Notes: generated by a model not told the origin, from the sequence alone. A stretch of 64,000 nucleotides of DNA from Cervus elaphus (GCF_910594005.1 NC_057848.1:55135616-55199615); one strand, 5' to 3'; counted from the first letter of the stretch, positions 43,661 through 56,474 are shown. Translations and numbers: made by a program.

Positions 43661-45224
43661 ATATTATTTTGAATAAATTCTCAAAGCATAATCATATTTA
43701 TTAAGCATGTTCAGGGGAAGAGGGCAGAAGGATGGTTTGGGTCAAGGGTGAGGCACGTACGTAGTGAGAATCCTCTCCAAATTTCTACTTTCGAGGCAGA
43801 AATTGCCTTCCTACGGACCTGCAAATTGCATCTAACATTTCTGTTCTCCTTATGAAAGCTCGTTAACAATAAATATTTCCCATCCCCCCTATTGAATTCC
43901 TTCTGCCACCTGGATACCATTTTCCACTTTTCAATTCTGACTCCACTCGATGCCACCATGACTGGGTCTGGACTAGGGTTAGCTCTAAATACTCACCATA
44001 TGTTTTCAATAAGAAGGGAATGACTGTGCCCTGATTTGTGTTAAAAGTGGCAATCACACGTGGATTGGTAAATTTAAGGGGAGTGATTTCTGAAGGACTT
44101 TCATTGTCCTTCCAGTGCCCATCCCATAAAATGCAATGCTCAAGTCTGAACAGCAGTGTGGCTTTGAAATAAATCTATAGATACAGCCCAATCCATGGAA
44201 CGAAGGCAACAGGGCTATTCGGAGTCCCTGGAAGGGACAAGGGAGGCAAGGATGCTTTGTATTTGGTTACCTCCTATGTTTTCAGTGAGGGCTGAATCTC
44301 TGCCATACTGACATTATTTTTCAGCCTACATTATGGAACTGAGAGCTTACTATAAACCCCAAGTGCTAAAATCGTAGAAAGGAAAGGAAAACGTAGGGCA
44401 GAGGTGAATGGTGAGATTTGTAAATAAACTGCATTATGTCCTTTGAGCCAGAAAACTTTAGTACTCCTTGATTAGCCCACCTGCTGGTCCTTCACAAATG
44501 GATTCTGGGAAGGCAAAAGCATTCTGATGGAGGCTATTAGGCTGAATTAAAAAAAAAAAACTGAAGTAACTTCAATTCCAAGAAGTCTGTAGCCCACCAG
44601 TGCTAAAAACACACAAAGGTTCATTTAATCTGTCATGTCCTTTCTCCTTGATTGCAGTGGGTACTTGGTGGATGAAGAGTGCTACGTAATTGTTGGGAAA
44701 AAGTATGTTAACCTCAAAGCAAAATCATGTGGTTGGAAGCCGTAATCCCAAGCTCCTGGTATTTTCCAAGTCAGATGAAAGCTGAGGCCTTCGGCAGATT
44801 GATTACCTTACCACCCTGTAAAAACTGCTTGCCAAGAACCCCATCACGATTGGAATTCTGGGCTCTTTCGCCTGTCTGGAACTTGACAAGGAAAATGGGA
44901 TTCCATTTAATACTGAACTGTGTAAAAGCATAGCTGTCATTTTGAGACTCTTGAGTGAAAATCTGACTTTGGATCCAGTTCTTTCTCTTGTGCAAGGTGG
45001 TGGCGTATGTACACGTGCATGTACCTAGGCGCTTAGGTAACACATGTGTGTGCATTGGGAGAAGAAGGGGCCCACGTAAGGAAGGAAGCAAAAAGGGGTG
45101 TCTACTCCACGCTGCAGTGCAGAACTGCCCAATCACACAGCTGTCAGAGAAGTCCAGGATTTTAGCAACTTGTAAAGGAATGGAGGGTTTGAGACTGAAA
45201 TTCTCATCCACCACACATTCTACC
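43661..45224. other. Repeat-poor unique sequence, no gene seen
   Basis: About 1.5 kb with no recognisable repeat. Minus-strand frames (e.g. 44771-45214, 147 codons) have no domain and no consistent splice context. Confidence 0.5.
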
Positions 45225-45345
45225 CACCAGGAAACTGAGGTCCAGAGAGGCGCAGGGGCGTTCTAGGGACACCCAGTAGAAGAGCCAGCAGGGACCCCCG
45301 TCTTCCTGTTTGCAAATCCTTCCCCATGCCACGCTGCCTCTTTGT
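45225..45345 (-). mobile_element. MIR SINE fragment
   Basis: 'ccaggaaactgaggtccaga' and 'gacccccgtcttcctgtttg' fit antisense MIR. Confidence 0.65.
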
Positions 45346-45769
45346 GCTTAATGAATTTAAGCATTTTGCTTTCCTTTATGCTTTTTAAAGTCCATTTGTT
45401 TGTGTGTTACTGTAATTCAGGCTTCATAGCACACTGATAACATTCCAGCACTGTCCTATCTGTGCTACTTTATAAAAATATGCCCCAAAGCATGTCAAAC
45501 CATACAGTTATTAGTTATTTTAAAGGGAAAAATGGTCCAGTAAACCTCTACAGAATACATCGTTTGAGTTAGCATAGTAAAAAATTGATTTTTGTAAAAT
45601 AAAATCATTTTGAGAAGACAAGCGTTTGGCTTGAGGCTGATGCCGAGTCTAGTGTGGACAGGCCTCCAGATCTTCTCATTGAGATGCCACTATCCAGCCA
45701 CGAAGTCCCAAGTGCCCACACTCCCAAAGCTCTCAGCCCACAGAGCTGTGTACCTTCATGGTAGCACTC
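45346..45769. other. Repeat-free AT-rich stretch, candidate conserved DNA
   Basis: 45346-45600 contains ATTA-type and MEF2-like A/T strings, no repeats and no coding frame. Conservation is inferred only from its appearance. Confidence 0.4.
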
Positions 45770-45925
45770 AGCCAAGTGCTATAATCATCTGTTTAACTCT
45801 TTTCTCCCCTACCTGACTGTGATCTCCTCAAGGATGGAAAATCCTTCATCTTTGTGTCCCCAGACCCAGCAAGGGGCCTGACCCAGAGTAAGTGTTCAGT
45901 AGATGCTTCTTAAATAAATCACTAG
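45770..45925 (+). mobile_element. L2 LINE 3' end
   Basis: 'gactgtgatctcctcaagga', 'ctttgtgtccccagacccag' and 'gtaagtgttcagtagatgct' give the L2 terminus. Confidence 0.75.
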
Positions 45926-46394
45926 AGTAACATCAATCCACTTGATGTAGTTATTGTATGCCCTTTCCCCGGGCACTGGATCATGAGCAATTTATGCCCT
46001 CAAGCCTAATGATCTTCTGACAATTTCTAGTGGCCCATCAGAAAAGTAAGATGCCATCTTGGTTCTTTGTGGTGAAAGGTCAACTATACCCAAGGGAAGA
46101 ACTTTTAAGACGGAGCAACAGCATTAATAAGAGGTAAGTTTCTAGGCCATGGAAGCCTCTTCAGAGAAACTGGTAGATAGGACTTGGGATAATTAAAAAT
46201 GCTTCTGGAAATGTGTATCTAATTGAAACTATTTCTAATTAGACACAAATGAGAAAGGTGAAGTACTAGAGTAGGACAACGCTGTCTCAAGTAAGCCCTT
46301 AAATACTGATACCTGGGTCACTGTATTTCATCCCCAACATGGCCAGTGTCAATCTCCATATGAAGTACTGTGCCCTCTTTCATTTTTGAGCTGT
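45926..46394. other. Unique sequence, nothing recognised
   Basis: No repeat family or gene signal was identified. Confidence 0.5.
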
Positions 46395-46585
46395 TGAATC
46401 TGCTTCTGCCAGTGACTGGTTTTATGATCAGTATGAACGCCAGGATAACCTCTCCTTGAGCCTCACTTCCTTAATCTGTAATGTGAGGATAACACAGGAT
46501 TGTGGAAAAGACTAAATGAGATACTTTGTGTGAGATGCCTAGTGTATTTCAAAAGTTCTCAGTAAACCTAAACTATTATTCTCCT
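46395..46585 (+). mobile_element. MIR SINE
   Basis: 'cttgagcctcacttccttaa', 'tctgtaatgtgaggataaca' and 'agttctcagtaaacctaaac' match sense MIR. Confidence 0.75.
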
Positions 46586-48384
46586 TCTCTTGGAAAGACC
46601 TTACAGGACAGGCTTTTTTCCTTACTTGTTGGCAAAGGTTGTAGGGAAAGGGCACAGTAGAGATAAGGTAAGGTGGAGTGTGAGAGATAACCAATCCTTA
46701 AGAGTCTAGAAGATGCCAGAACAGTGGTCCAGAGCATCTCACTCCCACCATCCCCTATGCTGACTGCTGCCCCATATGCCTATCACAGGCCCACAGCCTG
46801 CCCTGGCGTCAGGAGAACTTTGTCATACCACACACCCAATTTTATCACTAGGAACAGTAAAATACCACAGAGAAGGGTCACAAGAACATGCCTGGTTTCT
46901 GAGTATTTTCCTGCCTCCTGATTCTGGTGTTTCAAGGGACAAATGAGCAGCCCCATATCACAGAGGTTAGCTCAGGCTTCCAGTAGACGTTAACCCACAG
47001 GAAAGACATCATATGGTTACAAACATTCTCCTATCTTCTCAGTCAGCCCCCGTTGCAGCTTACTCATTCTACCTCCCTCCTCTTGTGCAAGATTCATTTT
47101 ATATGATTTGATTAGTTTCACTACCTTGAAAATTGAATATTGATTATGAGATAAAGTATGGAAAGAAATATTAACTGTCTTGATTTGGAAAGGGGACTTG
47201 TTAGGGTTGTCCTCCAATGGATTACACTGTTAACTTCCAACACCTTGGACACCCAGATCAGCAGGATTTCAGTGCCAAGTGGCTGCTGTTTCCTTCCTCC
47301 CTTGGTCCAACATGGGAATAAAATGTAAGGTGGCCTTATCTTGGGTCCCTAGGATGTTCCTGGAGAACTTCTGCTGCCTGAACTTAAATGGGTAGCATTT
47401 AACCTGGTAGTTGGAAGAAAAATATTAAAATGGGTGCATCCTCAAAGGATTTGAGAAAAAGGATAGTTCTAAGATGCTCTATGGAACCATCCTGGCAAGC
47501 AGGAATCCAAATCTTTTTTAATCGGTACCTAAGGGATCCAATTAAACATATATCTTTTGTTCTTACTGATAACAAAAAAGTGGTACATCAGAGAAATACA
47601 GGATGAGATATTTTTCCTTTCCAGAGGAAATACTAATGCTAAGCTGTAAGGTGGATGGTGGAGCTTTTATAGAGGCTTACAGTGTTTGTAGATTTTAATC
47701 GTGACCTGTTTCAAATGAATACATTTAAACATTGTTTATAATACAAAATACCTGCATAGCATGTAATTAGATAAATCTACTCTTTAATGGAGGTGTGTGT
47801 GAAAGGCTGGAGATAAGGACAAGTAAGGCCATAAACGGTACTAAAGAAAGCTATCATAGTGTTACTATAGCTAGTGAAGACCTAACCCAGGAGAGAAACA
47901 AAACCCCAGACACATAAAAATAATGACAGTCATTTATGTACTCTGCTTCCTGCTTTGGCCTAAAGGCCCAGCAGCTCAATGATAGTAACACATTTCAATA
48001 GGTGTGTGTCACACTACCTTTGTTGTTAGCTTTGATCTGAAAGGAAAGCCAGATGCCTCTTTTCTCCATCCTCATGGTTTGTGGTCTGCTCCTGAGGCAA
48101 GGCTGCCTGCTATCTCTCGAGTTTCACAGAAGAGAGGGAGATGGAAAAATAGTAACACTTTCCTGGGAAAACAAGCCTTCATTCCAAAATCGACTTGGAG
48201 ATTCGAAATGCAGAGCAGACCAGCTGTTCCCTCTAGAAGACGACTTCTTGCTTAACCTCTAGGAAGCGAACTAATCTACCCAAGGACAGTTGATAATATG
48301 TGAAAACTCACTCAAGGCCAAAGGAACGGTGGGGCTCCAGGAAAGCAGCTCCCCTTCACCCTACAGAAACTCACCAACATGGTG
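46586..48384. other. Repeat-poor unique sequence, no gene seen
   Basis: 1.8 kb without a recognisable repeat. Small overlapping plus-strand frames at 48004-48262 have no domain. Confidence 0.5.
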
Positions 48385-48565
48385 CAAAGAATTAAAGTCA
48401 GGCTGATTTGCCTTAGAATTTCAAGAATTCTGGACAAGTGACTCTTGGAGCCTCAGTTTCCCTATTTGTAATGTTTATAAAAACAGTAACCTACCTCCTG
48501 GAATAATTGGTGGTATTAAATAAAATAATATTTGTAGGCCCTTTGAAGATGCCTGGCGTATATGA
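48385..48565 (+). mobile_element. MIR SINE
   Basis: 'tggagcctcagtttccctat', 'ttgtaatgtttataaaaaca' and 'tgaagatgcctggcgtatat' match sense MIR. Confidence 0.75.
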
Positions 48566-50844
48566 GATATTTTTTTTAAAGTAGCTTTTCTTAAGCAGCA
48601 GGCATAACATTAACACCTGATTCCCAGTACAAAGAGACAGCACCAGACCAGAAGGCTCTTGCTGTCAACCGCTTCACTACCATGGCAGGGCTTAAAACTC
48701 CCAGACTGTTATTTTTATTGTTGAATCAAAACTACAGTGATAATTTATATATGAAAGTCAATGGCAAACTCAAATAATTGGCTTTGTTTATACCTCTAAG
48801 CCTATGCCTGTTCTAAAAGTGTGACTCCAGGGAAGAAACATGCAGAAGACTGTTGAGATATGGTTTTCTCACTCAGGATTGTTCCCTGAGCTTAGGAAGC
48901 TGAATGATTCTGTGGGAGTTACCAACATCCCTGGGCAGCCACAGTGGTACCTTTGCCCCAGGTCGGTCACGTCCGTCACACCAGCCACCACTTAGAAGAG
49001 GCGCAGATACAAGAAAATACATGCACCAGAGGCAGGAAGCCAAAAAGTTCTTCTTGGCCTTATCCTAGGGGAAGAGGTTGGGAAGAATGTGGGAAGAGCC
49101 CACATTCTTTAGACTGCAGGGTGCTAACACCTCTAGCCATGTTCACTGCTCTTCTCCTGCTTAATCCAGCCACAAGACAGAGTCATTGGCTCTGCTGTTC
49201 CACTGGAGTGGCAGTTTGAGCTTTCAAATGGATTCCTCTTTAAGGCAGCTTATTGAAATAGCCAGATTGCCACCACATGTCCAAACCCATCAAGATGGAA
49301 GCCGACACCAGTACAGTGTACAAAGAGGACATTCTGACGGATATGTTAATAGCCACCGATTGCCACTGTCCACAGATGTTCAGTGTGGTTCTCGGGGTAC
49401 AATATGAAAGGAAGGAGAGCTACAGGGAAAAAGAGGCCAGGCCCCACCCCATAAAGAAGACTGTGATAGGAAAGCTCAGGGTGTAAGGTAAGATTGTTTG
49501 GTAGATTATGTGTCTGATGAACTTGGAGTGTCCCCTCTATCTACATGGGGCCACCTCTGGCCTTTGCTGGTCTTTGTCAGCTTGGTCTGTTGGTTGTACA
49601 CAGAAGCATGGGGGCAAACCAAGGGAGAGTTAGATATTAAAAAATATATCTCCCCTAACACCAGTCCTGTAAGTGTGAAGGACACAAGAGCAGGGGAGGA
49701 GTTGGAGGTTCCGAGATCTTCTCAGCAAGATCTTGTCTAAAAGCTCCTCTCCAGCCTCCCTGCCTTCCTCCTTCCCCTTGCAGCAGGTCAGTCTCCCGTC
49801 CGCAGCTTCACAGCCTAGGACCCCTCGCTGACACAGAGACCCAGATTGCTATGTCTGCACAGCTCAGCTAAAACACACCTTTTCCCTCAGAGATCAACCC
49901 TCCAGACCTCATCCACCTCTTCCCCGGCCCCATGTATACCTCATCCCTCCTAAAAAGGCATTTCATTAAGGCCGGCCAGAAGGTGGACCTGCAGACCGGA
50001 GCTCAGAGTTTCCAGCTCCTGAATGGTAAACATTCCTATCCTCCCCACTCTCATTCAAAACTGGGTATTGTGTATCTCAACAATTGCACATTTTGTAAAG
50101 CATATTAAATTGAATATCTTACAGGTATTCAAATTAATTCCAGTACACAAACACCCATTAAAGGCCATCCTGTTTGAACAGATTGAATGGACTAGGAGTT
50201 GTTCATTATACAATATTTTGCCTTCCAACAGGACATTGTATCTCTATCAGCAGAGCAATATTAATATGAATATCATCCTGGTAGATCTCCAAGGCTCCTT
50301 CCAACCTGGATATTCTAAGATTTTGCATTTCTCTACAGAAACTGCCTGTTAAGGGAGAACAGGGTGCTAAGGTGATATTTGCTGACATAAGACTTGGCCT
50401 CGGAGTGTCACGTTCAGAACCAACTGCTCAGAATGAAAGTACACCTAAATAAGAGCAATTCCATCCATTTTACAAAGAGAAGCTAATCATACATTCTCTC
50501 CTCCTTGAAGAGAAGATTCTGATGGAGGAAAGAAAAACAAAAGAGGCTGTATATCCATCTAACCAATGCTGCCACAACTCTTAAATTCTTCCTAATCCCT
50601 TCAAGGCACAAAGTGCACCCTTAGCTAAAAATTCCACAAAAACCTCATCTCACTTGTCCCACATGAACTTATAAAATTGCTTCCCTTATAAATCACTCAG
50701 CACAACACAGACACACAGAGACAAGAGTTGGGGGATATAAGTGGTGATAGTCTGCAAGTAATTCCCAAACTCTCCATCCCTATGATCTTCCAGACAGCTA
50801 AATGCCCCAGAGTGGGGACTGGCATGATAGGAAATACTGACAGT
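48566..50844. other. Repeat-poor unique sequence with one exon-like segment
   Basis: Largely repeat-free. 49891-50025 has an exon-like layout described in the findings. Frames at 49277-49486 and 49498-49740 are short and unassigned. Confidence 0.45.
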
Positions 50845-51115
50845 TTCCAGGCCATATGATCTCTGGTGCAACTACTGAACTCTGCCATTGAAGAGCAAAA
50901 GTAGCCAGAGACAATATGTAAATGCATGAGCATGGTTATGGTCGAATTAAACTTTATTTATGAACACTGAAATCTGAATTCCATGTCATTTCCCCATGCC
51001 ACAAACAGCATTCTTCTTTTAACTTTTTTGCAACTGGCTACAAATGTGAAAATCATTGTTAGTTCCCGGGCACACTGGATTTGGCCGTTGGGTCATAGTT
51101 TGCTAACCCCCGTCC
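50845..51115. mobile_element. hAT-Charlie MITE (MER3/MER30-like)
   Basis: 'caggccatatgatctctggt', 'gcaactactgaactctgcca', 'attaaactttatttatgaac' and 'gtcatagtttgctaacccc' follow this MITE class, whose ends read 'caggggttggcaaac'. Confidence 0.72.
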
Positions 51116-51164
51116 TTGGGGAACAACATATAGCACCTTGTGTTATTCCTACTTGAGGGGGTAA

Positions 51165-51400
51165 GGTAGTAACAATAATTATGATGACATCTGAGTCCAT
51201 GATAGGTGCCAAGGATTGTGCTAGGCTATTTAAAGTCCCTCATGTAATCCTCACAGTCAACCTGTGAGGTGGCAGCTAGTGTTCTCATTTTACAAGTAAG
51301 AAAACTGAGACATAAGGAAGGTGAAATGACTTGCCCAAGGATGGGGTTACTACGTAGAAGAGCCAGGATTGGAAACACATCACACTGGCTCCTAGATCCC
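51165..51400 (-). mobile_element. MIR SINE, antisense
   Basis: 'taggtgccaaggattgtgct', 'acaagtaagaaaactgagac' and 'aaatgacttgcccaaggatg' match MIR in reverse; well preserved. Confidence 0.87.
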
Positions 51401-51409
51401 CCCCCCCCC
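51398..51409 (+). repeat. Poly-C run
   Basis: Twelve C in a row at the edge of the MIR. Confidence 0.95.
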
Positions 51410-51410
51410 G

Positions 51411-53232
51411 GACTCCTTATCACTACCACACTTTATACAGAACAGGACTGCTAGGTCCACTCTAATTGGACTACCCCTATAGTATGAAATTCTCTCTCAG
51501 GAAGACTGAACACAACGGTTGCAATGAAAATGCCATCAGGTGCATGAACTAGAAGACCTAAGGCAGCCACGATTGAGTTAAAGTCTAAGGCACTGAGACT
51601 TGATTTTCCTTGAGTTCTCAAGCATTTAAAACGCTTGGTTTTATTCAAAAAATAAATAAAATGCTTATTTTTTTCATAGTTGATTGAGAGAAAACAATAA
51701 AGGTAACCTTCAAAGAAAAGAGGTCAGATGGGCAGAGTTGGATGGAGGTGAGTCCTGGAGGGGTGGGTGATAGGAGGAGGGAGTAGAGAGTGTCAGGGCC
51801 CATCCATATAGAGACTGGCTTCTCTCTTGACTCAGTTTCTGTAGCTCTTTATGGAGATCATGTCAGAGCAGGCAAAGCTGCTGAATGTGGCAAAATGGAA
51901 AATGTTAACACCTACGAAGACTCAAAACAATTCAAGAAAGAGCTGATAGATTCTTTGCTGTGAGAAGCCAGCGCGTTGGAAATAGAAAAGTCATGAGGCA
52001 TGATTTTTGGCTGAAATATTAGTACCAGTAAGACAAAAGGACACTAAGAAAATAACTGAAGGCACAGGGTTCTGGGCATCAGAGCAAAGCAGCACTAGAG
52101 CTAAAAGGCTCACAGCTTCGAAGGTAATGTCATGACAGAGGGCTTCTGTTTGCACTCACTCAAGAGGCCTGGGAGAAACTGAGCATCCGTGTCTGGATAT
52201 TTGCTCCCAGTAGGAAAGTTCCTGAAACTCTTATGCAACTGCACTTGAGGATACCCAGCCCGAAAGTCACTTCAAGCTTGGCTGGCTTGGTGCATTCACT
52301 TGCTGTCTAAAAGTGTTCCCACAGCCTTTACTCACCCATCTGCAAATCTTACCCTGAGGAGCTGCTCAGAAAATGGCTTTCCCTAAATCTCTGCTCCAGA
52401 AGATCAGATGGGTACATTAAAATTATTAATCTGAATAAGACAAAGGGTGAACAAGGAAAAAAAGAGAGAGAGAGAGACACACAAAAAAGGGAGCTGTTCC
52501 ACTCAACCCCCCAATGACTCCCCAAAAACCTCTTCTCACATTTCCAAATGTCTCGCTTCACACTTAAAATTAACATACCTTTCTTTCAGACTGGGGAAAC
52601 AAGTATCCCATTTGTTTTGTCATTTTTAAGTGTGCCTGTAACATAAGCGATTCCTGTAACTAAAGGCTATGGGGCAAAGGAGATTTTATTTTGAAACTGC
52701 AGTGCCCAGGGCTCACTGTTCGACGCCACCCCCCACCCTGCCCCGCCCCCAACCCCAGCAACTGGAAAATTGACATCGTCTAAGATACTGGGAAAGAAAG
52801 CCTTTTGGAAGCAACTGATATTTGGCAGCTCAGAATTCCAGGACCCTATGGGGGTGAAGAGCCAATGCCCATGCCTGAGAATAAGGATGAAGACAATTTA
52901 AACTCTGGCTCCCCAGAGGAAGAGTCCAAAAAGTGGCAAACATGAAGAAATTGAAGCTGAGTGGCTAAGAGATGCTAAATGAGAGCCCTCAGTTATGTGA
53001 ACTGAACTGGTGCATGGTGGTCATCAGATCAGCGCGCTGGATCACAGCCTTCCTTCTAGCAACTCTCTCAGCAGGGCCTGGATTGACAATGAGCCGCCGC
53101 ACTGCCTCCATACGAGACTGCCTGAGTGCAGTGACATGGATTCATGGATTCCGCAAATGTGTAAAGGAGGGTTTCTCAGGCACGAAATGCAGGAAGTGGA
53201 AGGTGGGACCCAGGCATTGGATTTTAAACAAA
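51411..53232. other. Unique sequence with low-complexity runs
   Basis: Includes (GA)n at 52463-52479 and a C-rich stretch at 52727-52758. No gene or transposon was recognised. Confidence 0.5.
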
Positions 53233-53322
53233 TTCTGGAGAATTCCATGGACAGAGGAGCTTGGTGGGCTACAGTCCATGGAGTTGCAAAGAGTCGGGCA
53301 CAACTGAGCAACTAACACTTAG
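53233..53322 (+). mobile_element. Bov-A body fragment
   Basis: Only the 3' part of a Bov-tA/Bov-A SINE: 'ctggagaattccatggacag', 'aggagcttggtgggctacag' and 'agagtcgggcacaactgagc'. Confidence 0.88.
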
Positions 53323-53631
53323 GTAGGTGATTCTGATCCACGTGGCTTCAGGACCACACTGGAAGGAAGACTTTACCCTACTCAATCAGAATTTCTAAGA
53401 GTAGTGGATCCGAGCAGTCTGCAGAGATTCATTCCACAAAAGTATTTTCAGCACTGATTCTGTGGGAAGCACTACGGATGTCAGATCCCACAGTATCATG
53501 GCTCCTGCCTTTACTATATTCACACATGACCTGCATGGGGAACAGACATCTTAAAGCACGTGTCTAATCCCACATTTTGACTAAAGGTCTGAGGAACAAA
53601 ATCCTCACACGACCATCTAAATAAGTGAATT
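53323..53631. other. Unique sequence, nothing recognised
   Basis: No repeat or gene signal was identified. Confidence 0.5.
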
Positions 53632-53760
53632 TTTCTTTTTTCTTTCTTTCTTTTTTTTTGGCCACTCGGCTTGCGGGATCTTAGCTCCCCAACCAGGGAT
53701 TGAACACAAGCCCTCAGCCGTGAAAGCACCGAGTCTTAACCACTGGACCACCAGGGAATT
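53632..53760 (-). mobile_element. CHR-2-like tRNA SINE
   Basis: A T/CT-rich tail then 'ggatcttagctccccaacca', 'gggattgaacacaagccctc' and 'cttaaccactggaccaccag' in reverse orientation. Confidence 0.9.
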
Positions 53761-54234
53761 CACTGTGGAGTTTCTTCCTGATTCTTTTCTTTCCTGCTCA
53801 TTTTCTCCTTGCATGGACTACTATTCTGAGAAAGGTCTTGTCCAAGCAACAGTCTCCACTTTATGATCCCATCACACGCCCGTAAACCACCCCATGATGC
53901 TTCATTTCCATCACTATGAGCTTCCCGGGGACAAAAATACATATTATAAAGAGCAACACCAAAAGAACCAACAATGACTTCCTGACCTGCATCGAACAAT
54001 AATACCTTATCAGGTTAACTCCAACTGCATCGTTCTTTGTAAAAACTAAATGACTATATCAGATTGTCTGAAACACAGATGAAACTTTAGTTTAAGCCTC
54101 TGCCTTCAAGAGACCAAGTGGCCTGATTCATGTGCTAGAACTGAGGAAAAGGATATTTGCTCCCTGACTCACAATGCCTAGATTTCTGAACCTTTCATGA
54201 TCACAGTTCTAATCTTGATACCAAGAGATACCAG
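53761..54234. other. Unique sequence, nothing recognised
   Basis: No repeat or gene signal was identified. Confidence 0.5.
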
Positions 54235-54345
54235 ACTAGTATCTCTGAAAAAGTTGATCATGAATCACCTGCATAAGAATCACTTAGGGATGCTCATTAA
54301 ATATGCAGATTTCCAGACTTTCTTTAACATTCTAGAGTAGATTAA
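54235..54345 (+). mobile_element. MER5-like hAT MITE fragment
   Basis: 'gcataagaatcacttaggga' and 'aaatatgcagatttccagac' match the MER5 left arm. Confidence 0.6.
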
Positions 54346-54349
54346 CTGC

Positions 54350-54725
54350 ATTGGTGCTCCCAGTTAATAGCCTGTCTATAACCTTGCCCTTTGCCCTGTA
54401 ACTTTGTAGACCCCTCTCACTCTGAATCTGAACTCAGCCATGTGACTCACTTTGTCCAGTGGGGTAATAGCAAAGGAGATATAGTCAGAGACTTGAAAAG
54501 CTTGTGTGCATTACCACTTGCTCTCTTGTAAGGTAGACCTGTGCAGTGCTTTGAGAGCAATTCTGGGCTAATTTTTTCAAGGATGAGAGGCCCTGTAGAA
54601 GAGATATAAGTCATCGCAACTGAGGCCATCCTAGAAAAGCCAACCCCTAGCTGACCCACCTGGTAACTGCAACTGAGTTCAGCTCTGCCCAGCCAAGTCT
54701 GGCGCTGATCAGCTAAACTATACAA
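54350..54725 (+). mobile_element. MLT1-like MaLR LTR relic
   Basis: 'catgtgactcactttgtcca' and 'gtggggtaatagcaaaggag', then further down 'cagccaagtctggcgctgat', follow the MLT1 LTR order (ERVL-MaLR). Highly diverged, no internal region. Confidence 0.6.
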
Positions 54726-55020
54726 CCAACTTTCCCACCAGCAATGCACAAGAGTGCCAAAGTACTGACATCTTCAGCAACTCTTGTTATTTTTGTTTTG
54801 GGGGGTATTTCATAATCATCTGAATGGAGATGACATGTGGTTTGGATTTGCCTTTCTCTAATAATGAATGATGTTGAGCATCTTTTCATGTGCTTATTGG
54901 CTATCTGTATATCTTTTGGGAGAGAAATATCTACTCAAGTCCTTTGCCCAATCAAGTTTGTTTCTGTTATTGTTGTCTCCATAAGTATTTTACATGGTAT
55001 AAATGGAACAAGGTTTCTTA
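54726..55020 (-). mobile_element. L1 ORF2 fragment, antisense
   Basis: 'caactttcccaccagcaatg', 'atgttgagcatcttttcatg' and 'caagtcctttgcccaatcaa' match L1 ORF2 in reverse. Confidence 0.82.
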
Positions 55021-55434
55021 GGCAAGTAGAGAATTCTAAATTAAAGAAGGAACAAATCATGAATGCCTCAGACTCTGTTGAAAAAAAGTTCTTAGTTTAT
55101 CTGTACCCTGTGCATCTTTTCTTCATAACCTTATCTCAGAGGAGGGGCTCAAGTCCATAGCTAATCATCTCTCTGTGGTTCAGCAGCCGTGTTCTCCTGC
55201 TTCCCCCAAGATGTTTATCAATTATCTTATTTCTCCCCATTTATTAGGTGCCTGCTGACTGACTCATTTCTATCAAAATAAGTGATTGGATTCCCCCATC
55301 CTAAAGATAATTTCTCTGAAATCTGCTTTTTCTTCAAGATTCTGCCATCACTCTACACACCTTACTAGACAAGTTTCTGGAAAGAGTAGTCTACACTCAG
55401 TGTCTCCAGATATCCACTTCACATTCATATTTTA
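55021..55434. other. Unique sequence, nothing recognised
   Basis: No repeat or gene signal was identified. Confidence 0.5.
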
Positions 55435-55860
55435 AATCACTGTCACGTGGTTTCCACCCCTAACAGAGACTTGATCTACTTCCTATTCCTCAACAGCCTC
55501 TTTAATTATTAAATCAAAGGGACATTTTTCAGTCTATCTGACTTGGCCACTCTGTAGCACTTGCCAATACTGACCACACCTTCCTTATTGAAATTCCCTT
55601 CTCCCGTGATTTCGGTGATCTCTCTCCCTCACTCTTAGTCCTCTTCAACTGTTTCCTCTTGGTTTTGGTTGTTTGCTACATTTCTTCTGCCCAGATTCTG
55701 TCCTTGTTGTCCCTCAAGCTTCAGATCAATATATCCCTCTGCTTATTGGACATTTACACTTGGAAGTCTCAGAGAAAGTATAACTGCAACCAAACTGAAC
55801 TCACTTTCCTTCCTTCTCCAAATCCATGCTTCTGCCCAGGCTTCCTATTTCACTGAGTAG
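55435..55860 (+). mobile_element. Ancient LINE relic (L2-like), sense
   Basis: 'acttgccaatactgaccaca', 'ttgaaattcccttctcccgt', 'cagatcaatatatccctctg' and 'acatttacacttggaagtct' follow the same ancient LINE whose reverse strand is seen at 33240-34790. Two open frames here are relic translation. Confidence 0.55.
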
Positions 55861-56239
55861 CACTGTGATCCACATCTTACAAGCTGGAAAACCAGGGTAT
55901 CTCAACCAGGTTGACTCTCATTCACCTCTGCTCTGAACACGTCAGACTGGTCCTATGTCCTGTCCAGCCAGTCTCTCTCTTATTTGTGTCTCTTCTTCTC
56001 CATTGCCATGACCTTAGTCTATGTCCTCATGGCCTTTTTACATATTGTAAAAGCTTCACAATGGATTACTTTGGGTCTCTGATCTCTCCTCCATTTAAAC
56101 TGTCCTCTACCCTACTGCCAGAGAAAGCAGATAAATAAATGAATACATAAGTAAAAAAAAAATAAACTACAATGAATACATGTTTGCTCCATATTCAAAA
56201 GCTCCCGTTTTTCATAATATCCGAACTGGCATGCAAGTT
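55861..56239. other. Mostly unique, pyrimidine-rich
   Basis: May continue the ancient LINE, but no consensus phrase can be placed. Confidence 0.4.
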
Positions 56240-56472
56240 CAGGGGCTGCTGTGGTATGTGGAAGGAGCATGAGCAGTAGGGTCAGAGGGAGAACTCAGTC
56301 TGAATCTAGACTCTGCGACTTGCTAGGTGTGATATTGATCGGTTTACTCCACCACTCTGCATCTGCTTCCTCGGAATGATGGTCAGAATCAAATGAGTTA
56401 CCTTATACATATACAGTACTTGTACTTTCCAGAGCCTGTTGTATAGTCAGTGCCCATAATTATCAATTCTCT
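56240..56472 (+). mobile_element. MIR SINE
   Basis: 'ggaaggagcatgagcagtag', 'gactctgcgacttgctaggt' and 'atgatggtcagaatcaaatg' match sense MIR. Confidence 0.75.
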
Positions 56473-56474
56473 TC

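Noticed and set aside
49277..49486. 69-codon frame ending near GTAAGGTAAG, considered as an exon
   Set aside because: The stop codon precedes any useful donor and no acceptor tract lies upstream; not better than chance.
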